DNA from: Anaeramoeba flamelloides
Taxonomy: Eukaryota > Metamonada > Anaeramoebidae
Assembly (NCBI GenBank): GCA_027625915.1
Contig: JANTQA010000012.1
Span: 12,362,501 to 12,426,500, forward strand
Reading direction: 5' to 3'
DNA: 64,000 nt
Shown here: positions 24,908 through 35,663 of the stretch, piece after piece
Numbering within the stretch: position 1 is the stretch's first letter
How the letters are laid out: the number at the start of each line of letters is the position of its first letter
Program-made: the position numbers and the translations under genes
Notes under the pieces: generated by a model
What the model was told of the DNA's origin: nothing
The model's database searches: none
What the model saw: the letters and a program-made list of their open reading frames with translations, nothing else

Positions 24908-25099
24908 TTAAAATCCTTTTTGTTGGTTATTTTCAATTATTTTTTCAGACTCTTTATCATCAATTTCTATTTGAAAGAAAAATCCAAGAAAAGATTTAAA
25001 GGTTGTCAAAAGTATTAAATTAACACAATGTAATTTGGCTCGTAAAAAAATTGATTCAATATCTAAATCAAATTTAAACTTCTGAAATCTAGAAACCAT
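24908..25099 (-). CDS. Possible small protein of unknown function
   Basis: A 63-codon ATG-to-TAA frame ends 143 bp upstream of the REEP start on the same strand. It reads MVSRFQKFKFDLDIESIFLR then AKLHCVNLILLTTFKSFLGF and closes with an acidic tail ESEKIIENNQQKGF. The middle is hydrophobic enough for one membrane segment. Composition is more balanced than the surrounding AT noise, but no family is recognised and no splice support is visible. It could also be part of a longer gene or a 5' leader. Confidence 0.35.
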   Translation of the reverse strand: MVSRFQKFKFDLDIESIFLRAKLHCVNLILLTTFKSFLGFFFQIEIDDKESEKIIENNQQKGF

Positions 25100-25466
25100 T
25101 AAGATTATTATTTAGATTTCTTGGAATGAGTTTATTTTTTGACTTTTATAAATATATTACTTTATTGTTGGGAAAGCCAAATGAAAATTTTTTTACTTTG
25201 ATTTTCAAATTAATGGTTCGGTTAAAATCAAATGAATAAAATTAAAATTTTGTCTGTTGCTTTAATAATCAGCTTAATTTATTTTTAAACAATCTCACTT
25301 CTTATTGGTTTATGAAGATCATTGTATTTTTTGGACAAAAACTCTTAAATTCAAATAAATGTTGGAAAAGTTTTTACTTCTTTTTCCATTTTTCCAAATC
25401 CAATAACTCTACTTTTAAAACAGTTATTAAAAACTACATTTGTTATTGATAATTTAATGTTGAGTC

Positions 25467-26707
25467 GGGAAAAAAATACCAGAATGTAAAAAAATCCTGT
25501 AAAAGATTTTTAATTGTGAACATTAGGAAAATGATTGTGTAATTGCAAATATTTTCAATCAAATCCTTTATATAAATAACCAAATATTTAATAAAACGAG
25601 TAATAAACCTACCTAAAGTTCACTAAAGTAGGGTTTCTCTAGAATACTCAGGCAATTGTTTGATAACCTGAGTAGATCTACTTTTTTTGAAAAACAATAG
25701 AGTTTTATAGAGGTTTACTAGAGTTTGGAAAATGATAAGTTTTTTTCTTGTTTTTAGATTGATTGAAAGGCGTTTTGAACAATTTTAATTTAATTAACCA
25801 TCATTCAAATAAGTATTCAAGTTATAATTTTAAAAGTTTGATTCTTAAGGGATTAGCGTCTACCAAGTAGAAGCCTAGGCCAAAGTATGTTGTTATTAGG
25901 TTTAACTAAATTAGTGCTACATGGTTCAAAGTCTCTATAAAAATCGATTAGTCAAATAGTAATATTTCTTGATCTCATCAATTAAAAATGATCTTGGTAT
26001 TAGTAAAAAACCCAAAGAATTTCAGAAAAAAATCTGCATTTGGCCAAAACTTTAAAGTTTGAATTGACAATATTCAGACTACAAAGTCACAAAATATCTT
26101 TCTTAAATTGGTGGCGAGATGTAGATTAGTTGCTAAAAAATTCGTTTTTTTTTAAAAATTAAATTATTAACCAATATATTTTTTTGACAAATTATTTTTG
26201 AAATCTTGGAAATATATTGATGCTACAATTAGATTTATCAAAATAATACAGAACTAATCAATCTTTGTGTTTTTATCTAATGATTATTGAATTAATCCTT
26301 GAAATTAAAAAATTATAAAAATAGTTACTTTTGGAAGTTCTAAATCTAAATTATTAAATACTGGAATACAGTTTTTTGGCTTTCTATTTTTAGATTTGGT
26401 AAAGGAATTAAAAAAAAAGTTTTTCTAAATGAAACTTTGTAATAGGGATCATTATTAAAAAATATAATAATTTATTGTGCAATAAGATTTATAATAGAAT
26501 TTTTAGAGCTATTTGAGCCATGGTGAACTAATATCATTTACACCCAATTACAACATAATTTGATTATAGAGAAATCTATGTTGACACTAATCCCTTAAAA
26601 ACAGGATTTGATTGTAAATAAAAGAAATTATAGACCAATTTACTGAATATTCACAATTTCTAATCTTGTCAGGGATTTTTTTCTCTACTTCATACTATGT
26701 ATTTTTA
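25467..26707 (+). mobile_element. TIR element D1, split by insertion of C1
   Basis: The left part (25467-25844) and right part (26599-26707) match the uninterrupted D2 (61984-62461). Shared blocks are AAAAAATACC, TTTTTAATTGTGAACATTAG, AAACCTACCTAAAGT, GGTTTACTAGAGTTTGG and GTCAGGGATTTTTTT. The D ends are inverted repeats of roughly 60 bp. The break is filled by element C1. Confidence 0.75.
25845..26598. mobile_element. TIR element C1 inside D1
   Basis: About 754 bp, bounded by TTAAGGGATTAG and its inverse CTAATCCCTTAA. Further inside are CAAAGTATGTTG and its inverse CAACATAATTTGATTATAG, and a GCTACATGGTTCAA/TTGAGCCATGG pair. Copies are at 61375-62622, 54273-54900 (truncated) and 32343-32590 (fragment). 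No coding frame is seen. Confidence 0.75.
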
Positions 26708-26984
26708 TCTTAATTTGATGGTTTAAAAATCTCAAAAATAATTAAGCAGTAAGATCTAAGAAGGAAAAAATGAATTTTATTTGAAAATTTTTGCTATCTT
26801 GTTTCTGTACTTGCAAAAAATGTAAAAGTAGGTTGGACAATATAAACTTTTTGAAAAAATTTCAATCAAAGTGGAAAAAGAAAACTATTTGACCTATCTG
26901 AGAATTAATTACGATTATTTATTGATTTAGAAATTAAGTTTAGAACGTTTTCCATATTCACTTAAAAGGTCTACTATTGTTAAA

Positions 26985-27300
26985 AGAATGTATGCATAAA
27001 AGTTTAATCCTTGTTCGAAAAATAAAAAGCGTACTTTTTTTGTGTGATAGAAGACCTATACCTTAACCAATCAAAGAAACCAACAATAAAACCGATCTAA
27101 ATATTGTATTGGTTTCTTAAAATTCTATTATTTTAGAGGTAATTCTAAAAATAAAAGATCAAATTGGAAAATTTTTCTCAAAAAAAGAGTGAATTTAAAA
27201 TTCGAAAATTTTTTTTTTTTTCAAAAAAGAACCTAAAATTTCAAAAAAAGGGTAAAAATACAAAAAATTTTAAACAAATTTAAATCCTAATTAAAAATTA
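26985..27300 (-). repeat. Dispersed repeat family E copy 3
   Basis: The block GACCTATACCTTAACCAATC with AAGAAACCAACAATAAA is the reverse complement of 735-780 in E1. A partial copy. Confidence 0.5.
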
Positions 27301-28227
27301 ACTAGAAAAATCAAAAAATCCCATTCAAATTTAATTTGAACTTACATATATCATGATGAGGAGTGGATTGAATATTTATAAAGATCCTAAGAAAAAAAAA
27401 AAAAAAATACGGGCTTTATGTGATGAGTGCAGATTATGGACTTTTGGTACGTTTTTTTTTTAATCATTTTACTGTTAATTGAATGATAAAAAGAATCTCA
27501 TTTTCATTCTTCTAACCACCACAAACAAGGAAAATATTTATAAAAGTCTTCAAAGCCGTATAATTCGATAAGCAGCTAAATAATAATCTAAATAATTCCT
27601 AGAATAAAAGTGCTTTAATTTGACTTTGATCAAGTCATTATTATTGAGAAAGTGGAAGGAATTTTTTTTTCAATTTCTTTTGTAATAAGGAGTAATTATG
27701 AAATAACTGTTCTTAAGAACCTTTCATCAAAGATCATTACAAAAACGATAATTTGAATTACTGAGATTACTTGCTATACAAACAAAATTAAACACTCAAA
27801 AAAGTTAATTTGAGAATTTTTCTCGGAAAGAAAATATTCAGACACTTTAAATTATCACCCAGTTAGATTGGATAAGGTGAATAAGATCTTTGAAACAAGA
27901 TTAAAATAAAATATTTTTTTATTTTTTTTTTTTCGACTTTAAAACCACAATTAAACAACTCCTTAGAAATTGACCTCAAAATTGATTTGTCCAATTGATT
28001 TTTCTGTTAGGTTAGTTATTAGTGATATGGAACTAACACCACGATATAATTTCATCATTTTCCTATAAACCAATATTACTTTTCTTTAAGACTTTAAGTA
28101 ACTAGGGATTAAAAAAGATCAAAAAATAACTTTTTAAATGACACTATTTTTATTATATAAAATTATATTTTAATATGAGGACCAAAGATCTAATTTACCT
28201 TAATCAATCTAAAATAAAATGTAACGC

Positions 28228-28695
28228 ACTGAAAAAAATCCTAGATATTAAAATAATCCCGGGCATTATATTTAATTGTGAATATTAGTAAAAAAAAGAT
28301 ATGTAATTATAATTTATTTAATTTCTAATACTTTTTTTAAGATCAAACTTTTTAAATTATAAACACCCACATATTAGAATTACAACTAATTAAATTAAAT
28401 GTGTTCAAAACAATATTTAATTAATCAACAAATAGGAATAAAAAAATATTAATTTCCAAAACTCTAGCAAACCTCTATAAAACTCTATTGTTTCAAAATT
28501 AGTTGCTTAACTTATGGTTATCAAACAATTAAATGAATATTCTAGAGACAACCCCACTTTAATGAACATTTAGTAGGTTTATTATTGAGCTCAGATAAAA
28601 TTTATTTGTTATAATAAGGATTTGATTGTAAATTTTACTTATACAGATAATTAAAAACAAGCCGGGCCATATTTTCATGTACTGTATTTTTTTCA
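28228..28695 (-). mobile_element. TIR element D3, complete but diverged
   Basis: Reverse copy of D2 with TTTAATTGTGAATATTAGTA near one end, CTCTAGCAAACCTCTATAAA inside and CATGTACTGTATTTTTTTC at the other end. More diverged than D2, hence older. Confidence 0.65.
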
Positions 28696-28997
28696 ATAAT
28701 AATTTTTAGTGTGTGTTCAGAAATTAAACCATAAGTTACCTCTTTATGTTAACAAAAAAGAGTAGTTATTTATAGAGATTTTGAAGAATTCATTTTGAAG
28801 GTTTACTTTTCAATTATCGATCTTGTTGACAAAACAAAATGGTTTTCAAAAGAATGCTCAACGCATTTAAAGAGCCTATTTTCGAGACTAATCGATTTTT
28901 TTTTTGAAAAAAATAGCCCTTATCCCAATTATTCAATCTAAATAGATTTTTTCACTGAATGAAAATCATTTTTTAATTTTTTTTGTTTTGGAATATT

Positions 28998-29369
28998 ATG
29001 AGCACCAAAAAAGAAGACTTTCGTCAAACCATTGAATCAAATGGTTTAATTGATACTCTTACAAGAATTCTTACAAGTCTTTATGAAGAACCTGAAAGAC
29101 CTGAAAAGCCTCTTGAATTTTTAATGCAAGAGCTTGGAGCAAAAAGTCACGAAAAATTGACAAAAGAAAACAAAGATCTTCAACAAAAAGTCAAAGCACT
29201 CAAAAAAGAAATTAAAAATCTAAAATCAAAGATCTCAAAATTTGGTGGTAATGAAGAAGACAGTGATGAAAAAGAAAATGAAAAAGAAAATGAAGAAAGT
29301 GAAAGTGAAGATGAAAAAGAAAAAGAAAAAGAAAAAGAAGAAGAAGAAGAAGAAGAAAAAGAAAAATAA
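28998..29369 (+). CDS. MYCBP/AMY-1 homologue
   Basis: A single exon of 123 residues. Residues 1-80 follow the c-Myc-binding protein family closely: KKEDFRQTIESNGLIDTLTR, ILTSLYEEPERPEKPLEFL and the LGAKS turn, then the coiled coil LTKENKDLQQKVKALKKEIK (about 60-85). In animals MYCBP binds MYC, AKAPs and ciliary components; the conserved core here is the helical part that binds partners. The last 35 residues are a lineage-style acidic tail of E/K/D repeats not present in animal MYCBP. The start is the ATG at 28998, because the reading upstream has no other ATG and the family begins close to K-x-(E/Q)-F. It stands alone on the plus strand. Confidence 0.9.
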   Translation: MSTKKEDFRQTIESNGLIDTLTRILTSLYEEPERPEKPLEFLMQELGAKSHEKLTKENKDLQQKVKALKKEIKNLKSKISKFGGNEEDSDEKENEKENEESESEDEKEKEKEKEEEEEEEKEK

Positions 29370-29771
29370 GAAATAGGCCAAGAACGATTTCTATCTTTAT
29401 GTGTCTTAAAAAAAATTCCTTCCCGCTAATTTTTAAAAACTTTTTTACAAAAATATTAATTAAAAACAAACACACCAAAACAGGTTTTTTTTTTTTCTTT
29501 TTTTTTTCTTTCTTTTTAAATTTCTTTCAATGAGAAGTAAAACATTTAAATTCATCAGTGCCACATTAACCATTCATTTTTAACAAAAAAACAAAATAAA
29601 AGAATAATTAGTCTTCTCTATTTTAGTCATTGCTTAACTTGTATTTGAAATTTAAATTGATAAAAATTCAACTGATATCTTTTTTTTTCAAATTTTGAAA
29701 TATTTTATTTCATTTAGGATTCTTAGTTCGTCCAATATTTAAACAAAAAAAGCATCAAACAAACAAATATA

Positions 29772-29990
29772 GATCACAAACTAGAATCTTTTTCTTGGAA
29801 ATCTCTATTAATTGAAGAGCAAAAAAAGTGGAAAAGAAGCAAAGTGAAAAAATTTTCCCATTTATTAGCCAAAACAAATGAATCAAGATCACAAACTAGA
29901 ATCTATTTCTTTGAAAACTCTTTTAATTGAATAACAAAAAAATGAGAATGAAGCGAAGTGAAATAATTTTCCCATTTCTTAGTCAAATAC
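29772..29990 (+). repeat. Tandem duplication of about 110 bp, two units
   Basis: The units begin AGATCACAAACTAGAATCT at about 29772 and 29887. They share GAAGC(A/G)AAGTGAAA and TTTTCCCATTT. Divergence is moderate. Function unknown. Confidence 0.7.
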
Positions 29991-30469
29991 AGCAATAGCA
30001 TAGTTATAAAAAATTGTGACTAAAAAGTTTTCAAAAGTATCTCTAAAATAGATGACAAACTTATAAGGACCTATTTTAAGGGGCTTTTTTTAAAAACACC
30101 TTTTTCAAACAGCTTTAACAAACACACGGGATTCAAAAAATAATAAACTAAATTTATTTTGAAAACTTTTAAAACCTCACTAGAATTTTTAATAAAACCT
30201 AAAGATGAGCCACTTGGACCATTTCTTAAAAACAAAACTTTTCTCCCAGGTGGTTATATGTTAGCCTGTGTCGAAAATTGAAAGATCAATTGGGCTTTTA
30301 CTTTAAGTTACATTTATCCCAGCCAAGCAGATTTTGTTAATGAATGTGATTGAAAAAAATTGACAAATTATTTGGGATGGCTAAAATCTCTGGTAGCGGG
30401 GATTAAAAGTTAACCACCACATTTGGAAAATTGTGGTCAGCATTCGTGTTCTCATTTTAGTATATGATT

Positions 30470-31545
30470 ACTGTCAAATCTAAAACCCATAAATTTGATT
30501 TTTCTGATCAATTGAAAAAAATTTAATACAAATCTCAAAAATGAAATCTCGATTTTAAGGTTAAATCATTTTATTTAAAGAGTAACCAATGGTCACCCTA
30601 ATTAGGGATTTGATTAAATCTTCTAAATCTATCAATTTTAACCCTTTTGTAAATGCATATATTAAAAAAAAAACAATTTGAAAAACTAATGTTGAAATCA
30701 TAAAAATCCCAAATTTGTAAAATTAAGAGAGAAAATGACTGCAAAAGTAAAAATCAATTTAGTGTGATTATTCCTTGGATAAAATTTAAATTGATTCAAA
30801 TAGATCTATATAAGAATTATTTTATTTTTAGATTTTTGAAATAAGAGTTTTATTTACTTTCGATCTTGCCTTTAAATATTGTTTTATCATACTTTGAGAA
30901 TTAAAATCGGCTAACTTTGAGATTATTTTTTGTAAATATTATATGTTTAAAATTATATAAATTCATAAAAATCACAAACCAGAAACCATTTAAATATTTT
31001 AAATTGATAACACAGATCCTCCATTAAGAATATATTAACAAAAATTAAAATTTTATTTTTGGTAATTTTTTCTATTAGTGTTGAAGATTTTGGATTTTTT
31101 TGATTTCTCAATTAATTTTTTAGATTTAGGATTTTTTTAATTTTAGCATTTACCAAAAGGGCCAAAATTGATAGAACTAAACTCTTTTTCAAAAATTGTG
31201 TCTCACCTGAAATAATAAATTGAAAAAAAAAAAAATATCCTTTAGTATTCAAGAACAATTAATAACTAAATCTAATTGGTAATTAACTTTTAAGTCATTC
31301 TAAATGTATAAAAGCCTTATATATTAAAAATTAAAAAAAAATAAAACTAAAAACTAAAAAAAATTGAGTCACAATTTTTGAAATGAGCATTACAGATTTT
31401 TTATTACTGAACTTTTACTGAAAAAAATTTGAACATAAGATTTTTTATGAATAAAAAAATTCATTTTCAAAGACACTACATTGTCTCTATTTTCTTAGTG
31501 ATTATTTATCTTTTGGAAGATCTCTTTTTTTTTTCCAAATGATCA

Positions 31546-31594
<49 letters not shown>

Positions 31595-31975
31595 AATCAA
31601 AAAAAAAGAAATCAAAAAAAAAGAAATCAAAAAAACTAAAAAAAAAGAAAAATTTGAAAAAGCAAAACTAAAATTTTAAAAATTAGAAAAAATGATTCTC
31701 ATCCAAAAATTTGAAAATATTTTTTCATTAAGAATCTTGAATAAACCCTGAAAACAACCCCCATTAACATTATAAAGTGAGTCAAAATTTTTGAAAAATA
31801 GTTTAGAAATTTTAACCAATTTCCAATTAGAACCATCAATAATAACTCTTTAATTTATCCATTTATGTTCAAAATCGGAATCTATTTTTGATAATTTTTG
31901 CTACTTTTTTTCAAGTGACCAGGAAAATCAAATTTCGGGGTTTTTGAAATTTATGGGTTATAGATTTGATTGTTA
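30470..31975 (+). mobile_element. TIR element M2, split by insertion of G1
   Basis: The left end ACTGTCAAATCTAAAACCC and right end GGGTTATAGATTTGATTGTT are inverted. The left 300 bp align with M1 (37395-37780), including AATAAGAGTTTTATTTACTT. The interior is interrupted by G1 (31178-31805). Confidence 0.7.
31178..31805 (-). mobile_element. TIR element G1 inside M2
   Basis: About 628 bp with inverted ends TAAACTCTTTTTCAAAAATT and TTTTTGAAAAATAGTTTA. It matches G2 (52440-53041) in reverse orientation, including TGAGCATTACAGATTTTTTA and AGCAAAACTAAAATTT. It carries a long A run (31549-31592). TA at both ends fits Tc1/mariner-type insertion. Confidence 0.75.
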
Positions 31976-32342
31976 TACTGATATTTGAATTTTTAAAAAA
32001 GAGAAAATATTTACTTTCTTTTCGGAAATTTCCTTTTTTTTTAGACAAGAAAGATATATTGTCATAAATTGTAATTTATGGCTCTTCTAGATCTGTTTGA
32101 TTCTTTTTGGGTATAACATATTATGGTTGAACGAAGAAACCTAAATGAAATAAAATATTTTATAATTTGAAAAAAAAAGATAACCATTTGTATTTTTTTT
32201 CTATTTAAATTCCAAATAATAATAAAAAATGACATACCATTTCTGGAAAAAAACATGAATAACGAAAAATATTTTTTTCTCCAATTTGATTTTAAAAATT
32301 ATACAACATCATAAAAATATAAAAATAATCAATTTCATTGTT

Positions 32343-32590
32343 TAAGGAATTAGTCACAAACACCTATAAACCTAAAATTAATTTTTTTTCCTATTATGTG
32401 TAAATATTATTAGTTCCACATGATTCAAAAGCCTCTTACCAAAAAGTACAAAAAATTAACATCCCCAATTAAAAAAAAGTATCACTATTATTAATAAAAA
32501 AAAGATTTCTAGAAAAAAATATACCGTTTAAGGATAAATTTAAAGATTCAATTACTAATATATATAATCAAAAGTTTCAAAATATCTTTG
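32343..32590 (+). repeat. Fragment of TIR element family C
   Basis: TTAAGGAATTAGTCACAAAC and ATTAGTTCCACATGATTCAA correspond to the left end and first inner block of C1. The right part is lost. Confidence 0.5.
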
Positions 32591-32654
32591 ATAAATCGAC
32601 CCATTTAACTGGAAAATGGTTGATTTATCAAATTTTAAATACCAGCTTAAGATA

Positions 32655-32889
32655 CAGTCAGTTTCACTTTTAAGGCACAAACAATCAACGAAATTTAAGG
32701 CACAAAAAAATCTCAAATTAAGGCACAAAATTTGGAATTTTTTTTTTACAATTTATTTTACTAGAATCTGAATTTTGTGCCTTAATTTGAGATTTTTATT
32801 GTGCCTTAAATTTCGTTGAAAGTTTGTGTCTTAAAAGTGGAACTGAATGTACCTTTTAAAGTTTGTGTATTAAAAGCGGAACTGCTGTA
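32655..32889. mobile_element. Hairpin MITE F1
   Basis: Nearly palindromic. TTTCACTTTTAAGGCACAAA, AACGAAATTTAAGGCACAAA and ATCTCAAATTAAGGCACAAA recur inverted as TTGTGCCTTAATTTGAGAT and so on. The right end is duplicated (two copies of GTTTGTGT(C/A)TTAAAAG). Copies are at 47414-47611 and, split by G2, at 52348-53142. Confidence 0.75.
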
Positions 32890-33160
32890 ATAAAAAAACT
32901 TCTTAACTGTTATGAATATTTATTACAATCAGTTACTATCGAATATGTTAAAAAATCTCACTCAAAAATTGAAAAAATCCAATTTAAATCGAAAAATATC
33001 TAAAAAAAATATTTTCTGATAAATTATTTCTTATTAAATAAAAACGTTTATTTGAATGGAAGGTATTGAAAAGTGAAAAATTAGCAAATATTTGATTTTT
33101 TTTTTGAAAAAATTTTTTCATGATGGTGTAGTTTATCTGATTCTCAATTTTTTAAATATA

Positions 33161-33558
33161 CAGCGGTTCCAAGGTTACAGTGAAATTTTTTCAATATCAA
33201 AATTTGATTTTGATATAGATTTTTAAATCTAATAATATAAGAATAAGGTTGCTCATATTGAAAATATTTTTTCATAAATGAGTTGATATTAAAAATATTC
33301 TTCTAATGTGATCGAAAAATAAATTCATTTTTTAGAGGAAATTTTATGTAGTTTCTTAATGAATTTTTGATGTTTAGAGTCATTTAGGGGTCTGAAAGCT
33401 TATATTGAAAATAAGGAAAAATTCTCGAATATTGACTCATTTAGGAAATTTTTTTTTCTGTAAGAGCTTTATTATTCTCATATTGAACTTTTTAAAACTT
33501 TATATCAACATCAAAATTTGATATTGATAAATTTTCACGGTGGCTTCTATTGACTGTA
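33161..33558. mobile_element. TIR element K1
   Basis: Starts CAGCGGTTCCAAGGTTACAG with AATATCAAAATTTGAT(TTT)GATATA, and the same is inverted at the right end (TATATCAACATCAAAATTTG). A second copy is at 53274-53676. About 400 bp, no coding frame. The CAG/CTG ends with flanking TA fit a mariner-type MITE. Confidence 0.75.
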
Positions 33559-33573
33559 TTGCTTTTAATAGTT

Positions 33574-33578
<5 letters not shown>

Positions 33579-33610
<32 letters not shown>
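33579..33610. repeat. AT dinucleotide microsatellite
   Basis: An uninterrupted (AT)n run of about 30 bp. Similar runs are at 21828-21845, 40950-40988 and 63343-63372. Confidence 0.95.
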
Positions 33611-33612
<2 letters not shown>

Positions 33613-35663
33613 TTAATTAATATTTCATACCTGGGAATAAAGGTATATATTTTTTTTGTTGCAGTCTCTGGATCGGTCACAATGTCTCCGATGATTAGTA
33701 AAAAATGTAAAACTTTTCGGATGTGAGTAATCTTGAATTTAAAAGGTGAAAAAAATTCTACTTTTTTTTTTTTTTTCAAAACTAAATTACAAGTTTAAAG
33801 GATCTAGAACTTATCATGAAATTTTTAACACCCAAGCAGTGGCTTTCCAACAAAAATAATAATTTTTTGAGTCAAAAAAGTCAAAAAAACAAAAAAAAAA
33901 AAACATAAAGTATTTCAGTAAATAAAAAATTCAACAACAAAAGATAAATTATTAGTAAATAAGAGGACAAAGTAACAAAAAATAAAGAAAAAAGTTTCAA
34001 ATATAGCCACATACAAAAATTCAATTAATAAAAAACAAGTTTATAATATTATCTCAATTACCAAAATATATTTCTTGAAAAAAAATAATCTTTTATTGTT
34101 TAATATTCAAAATTACATAATTTTTTTCATTTTGAAAAAATTGTTTTTCTGCAGTGTAAAATCACGTGAAATCAATTTAATCCAATGAATAGTTATTTAT
34201 TTAACTCTCTAGACTTGGCAAATAAATTATTATTATTATTTTTTTTCGATGTAAATAAAATAATAACAAAATCTTCTAATCTAAAAATAGTTAAAGATAT
34301 CGATAATATTTTATGATACTGCACATTTTATCGTTAAAATAATATAATTTGGATTTATGATTTTATTCACCTTATTAAAGACAAGAAAAATAAGTTCTTA
34401 GATATTATTATAAATTTAGATTAATTATTTATCTAGTTATTGGTTAATGATCATGAAAATTATGATTCTTTATTAATATTTTTAATAATAATTAAGAAAT
34501 TAAAGTAAAGCTCTAGAGGGCTACAAAATGTCACCGGGTGCCTAGGTTTTTTTTTAATTTAAAAGATTTGAAAATAATCCAAATTTTTTACTCAATTCTT
34601 TTAAATTATGGAAAGGCTAACAATGATTTTTAGTCTATGTTGAAATACAAAGAAAAAAAAATCTCAAGATAAGCTAAAAATGATTTTTTTTAATTCTGGT
34701 TTTCGTTTCGAAAATCTATTGGTTTTATAATCAAAACAAAAAATAAAAAAAAAAACTAACAAAAAGTTACTTGGTTTGTTTTAATTTTTGAAATAAACAG
34801 AAAATTTCTCAAATTAGAAATAAAATTATTAGCTAAAAGAGGAAATTAATTTTCTCTAGATAAAATAAAAAAATAAATCATTATTTTATGATATTCTTTT
34901 TATCAAAAAACTATTATGAAAAAAGAAACAAATGAGAAATAATATCGTGGATATCTCATAAATGTCCAGAGTACTAAACTTAAAAGATAGTAGAGTTGGT
35001 TTCAAATTTATAATTATCAATCCTTTAATTTTGACTTGAGTGTGTTGGTATTTTGTTAATGTTTTTGAAAAATTTTCTCAATTTTGAATGTTGACTTTTT
35101 GGAGATTGGTTTGTTTTCAATTGTCTATTCGGTCTTCTTGAAAATTATAAAATTTTTTTTCGATTTCAAACAAATTTTTTTTCGCCTTAATTACTCTCCC
35201 CTTATATTGAAATAAGCCACCTGATAAATTTCATAATCCTTTTTTATAGATACAGTGATAATTTTCTTTTTTCGAAAGATCTTGCTTGAAAGGAATATTG
35301 AAAATCTAAAAAAAAAAAAACTGAATTAACAACAATTTACAATATTAGGCATTCCAAAAATAAGATGAAATATTTAACAAAGAGGAATTTTTCAAGTTAT
35401 TTATCCAACAAACTAATATATGGTTTACCTCCAATCACTACAAACCTAAACAAATCTCTCGGGAAACCTGATCTTTTGACTTGAAAAAAACAAAGTTGTT
35501 TGAGTCAAAGACCCTTAACCGCTATACAAATTCAAATGACATTATGGAGAAAAATTTAAGAAAAAGTTCATCTTAACAATTAAACATAACTTTCCATAAC
35601 AAAGAAAAGACTAAAAATCATTTTTTCATATTTTTTTTTTTTCAATTAATTTTTTTTTTTAAA

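Larger units (their letters stand above)
25100..28997. other. 3.9 kb intergenic region of nested transposons
   Basis: It contains D1 (25467-26707) interrupted by C1 (25845-26598), a reverse copy of E (26985-27300) and D3 (28228-28695). No gene was supported. The last 300 bp before the MYCBP start shows nothing beyond AT-rich sequence. Confidence 0.55.
29370..35663. other. 6.3 kb intergenic region packed with transposon remains
   Basis: It holds a tandem duplication (29772-29990), M2 (30470-31975) with G1 inside it, a C fragment (32343-32590), F1 (32655-32889), K1 (33161-33558) and an AT run (33579-33610). From 33780 to 35660 nothing is recognised except a short block at 34510-34550 (CACCGGGTGCCTAGGTTTTT) echoed loosely near 39335 and 45870. 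Confidence 0.55.

Noticed and set aside
29772-29990. CRISPR-like repeat
   Set aside because: Two long diverged tandem units without spacers, in a eukaryotic genome.
33573-33779. Minus-strand frame ending in an IY repeat
   Set aside because: Translation of the AT microsatellite.
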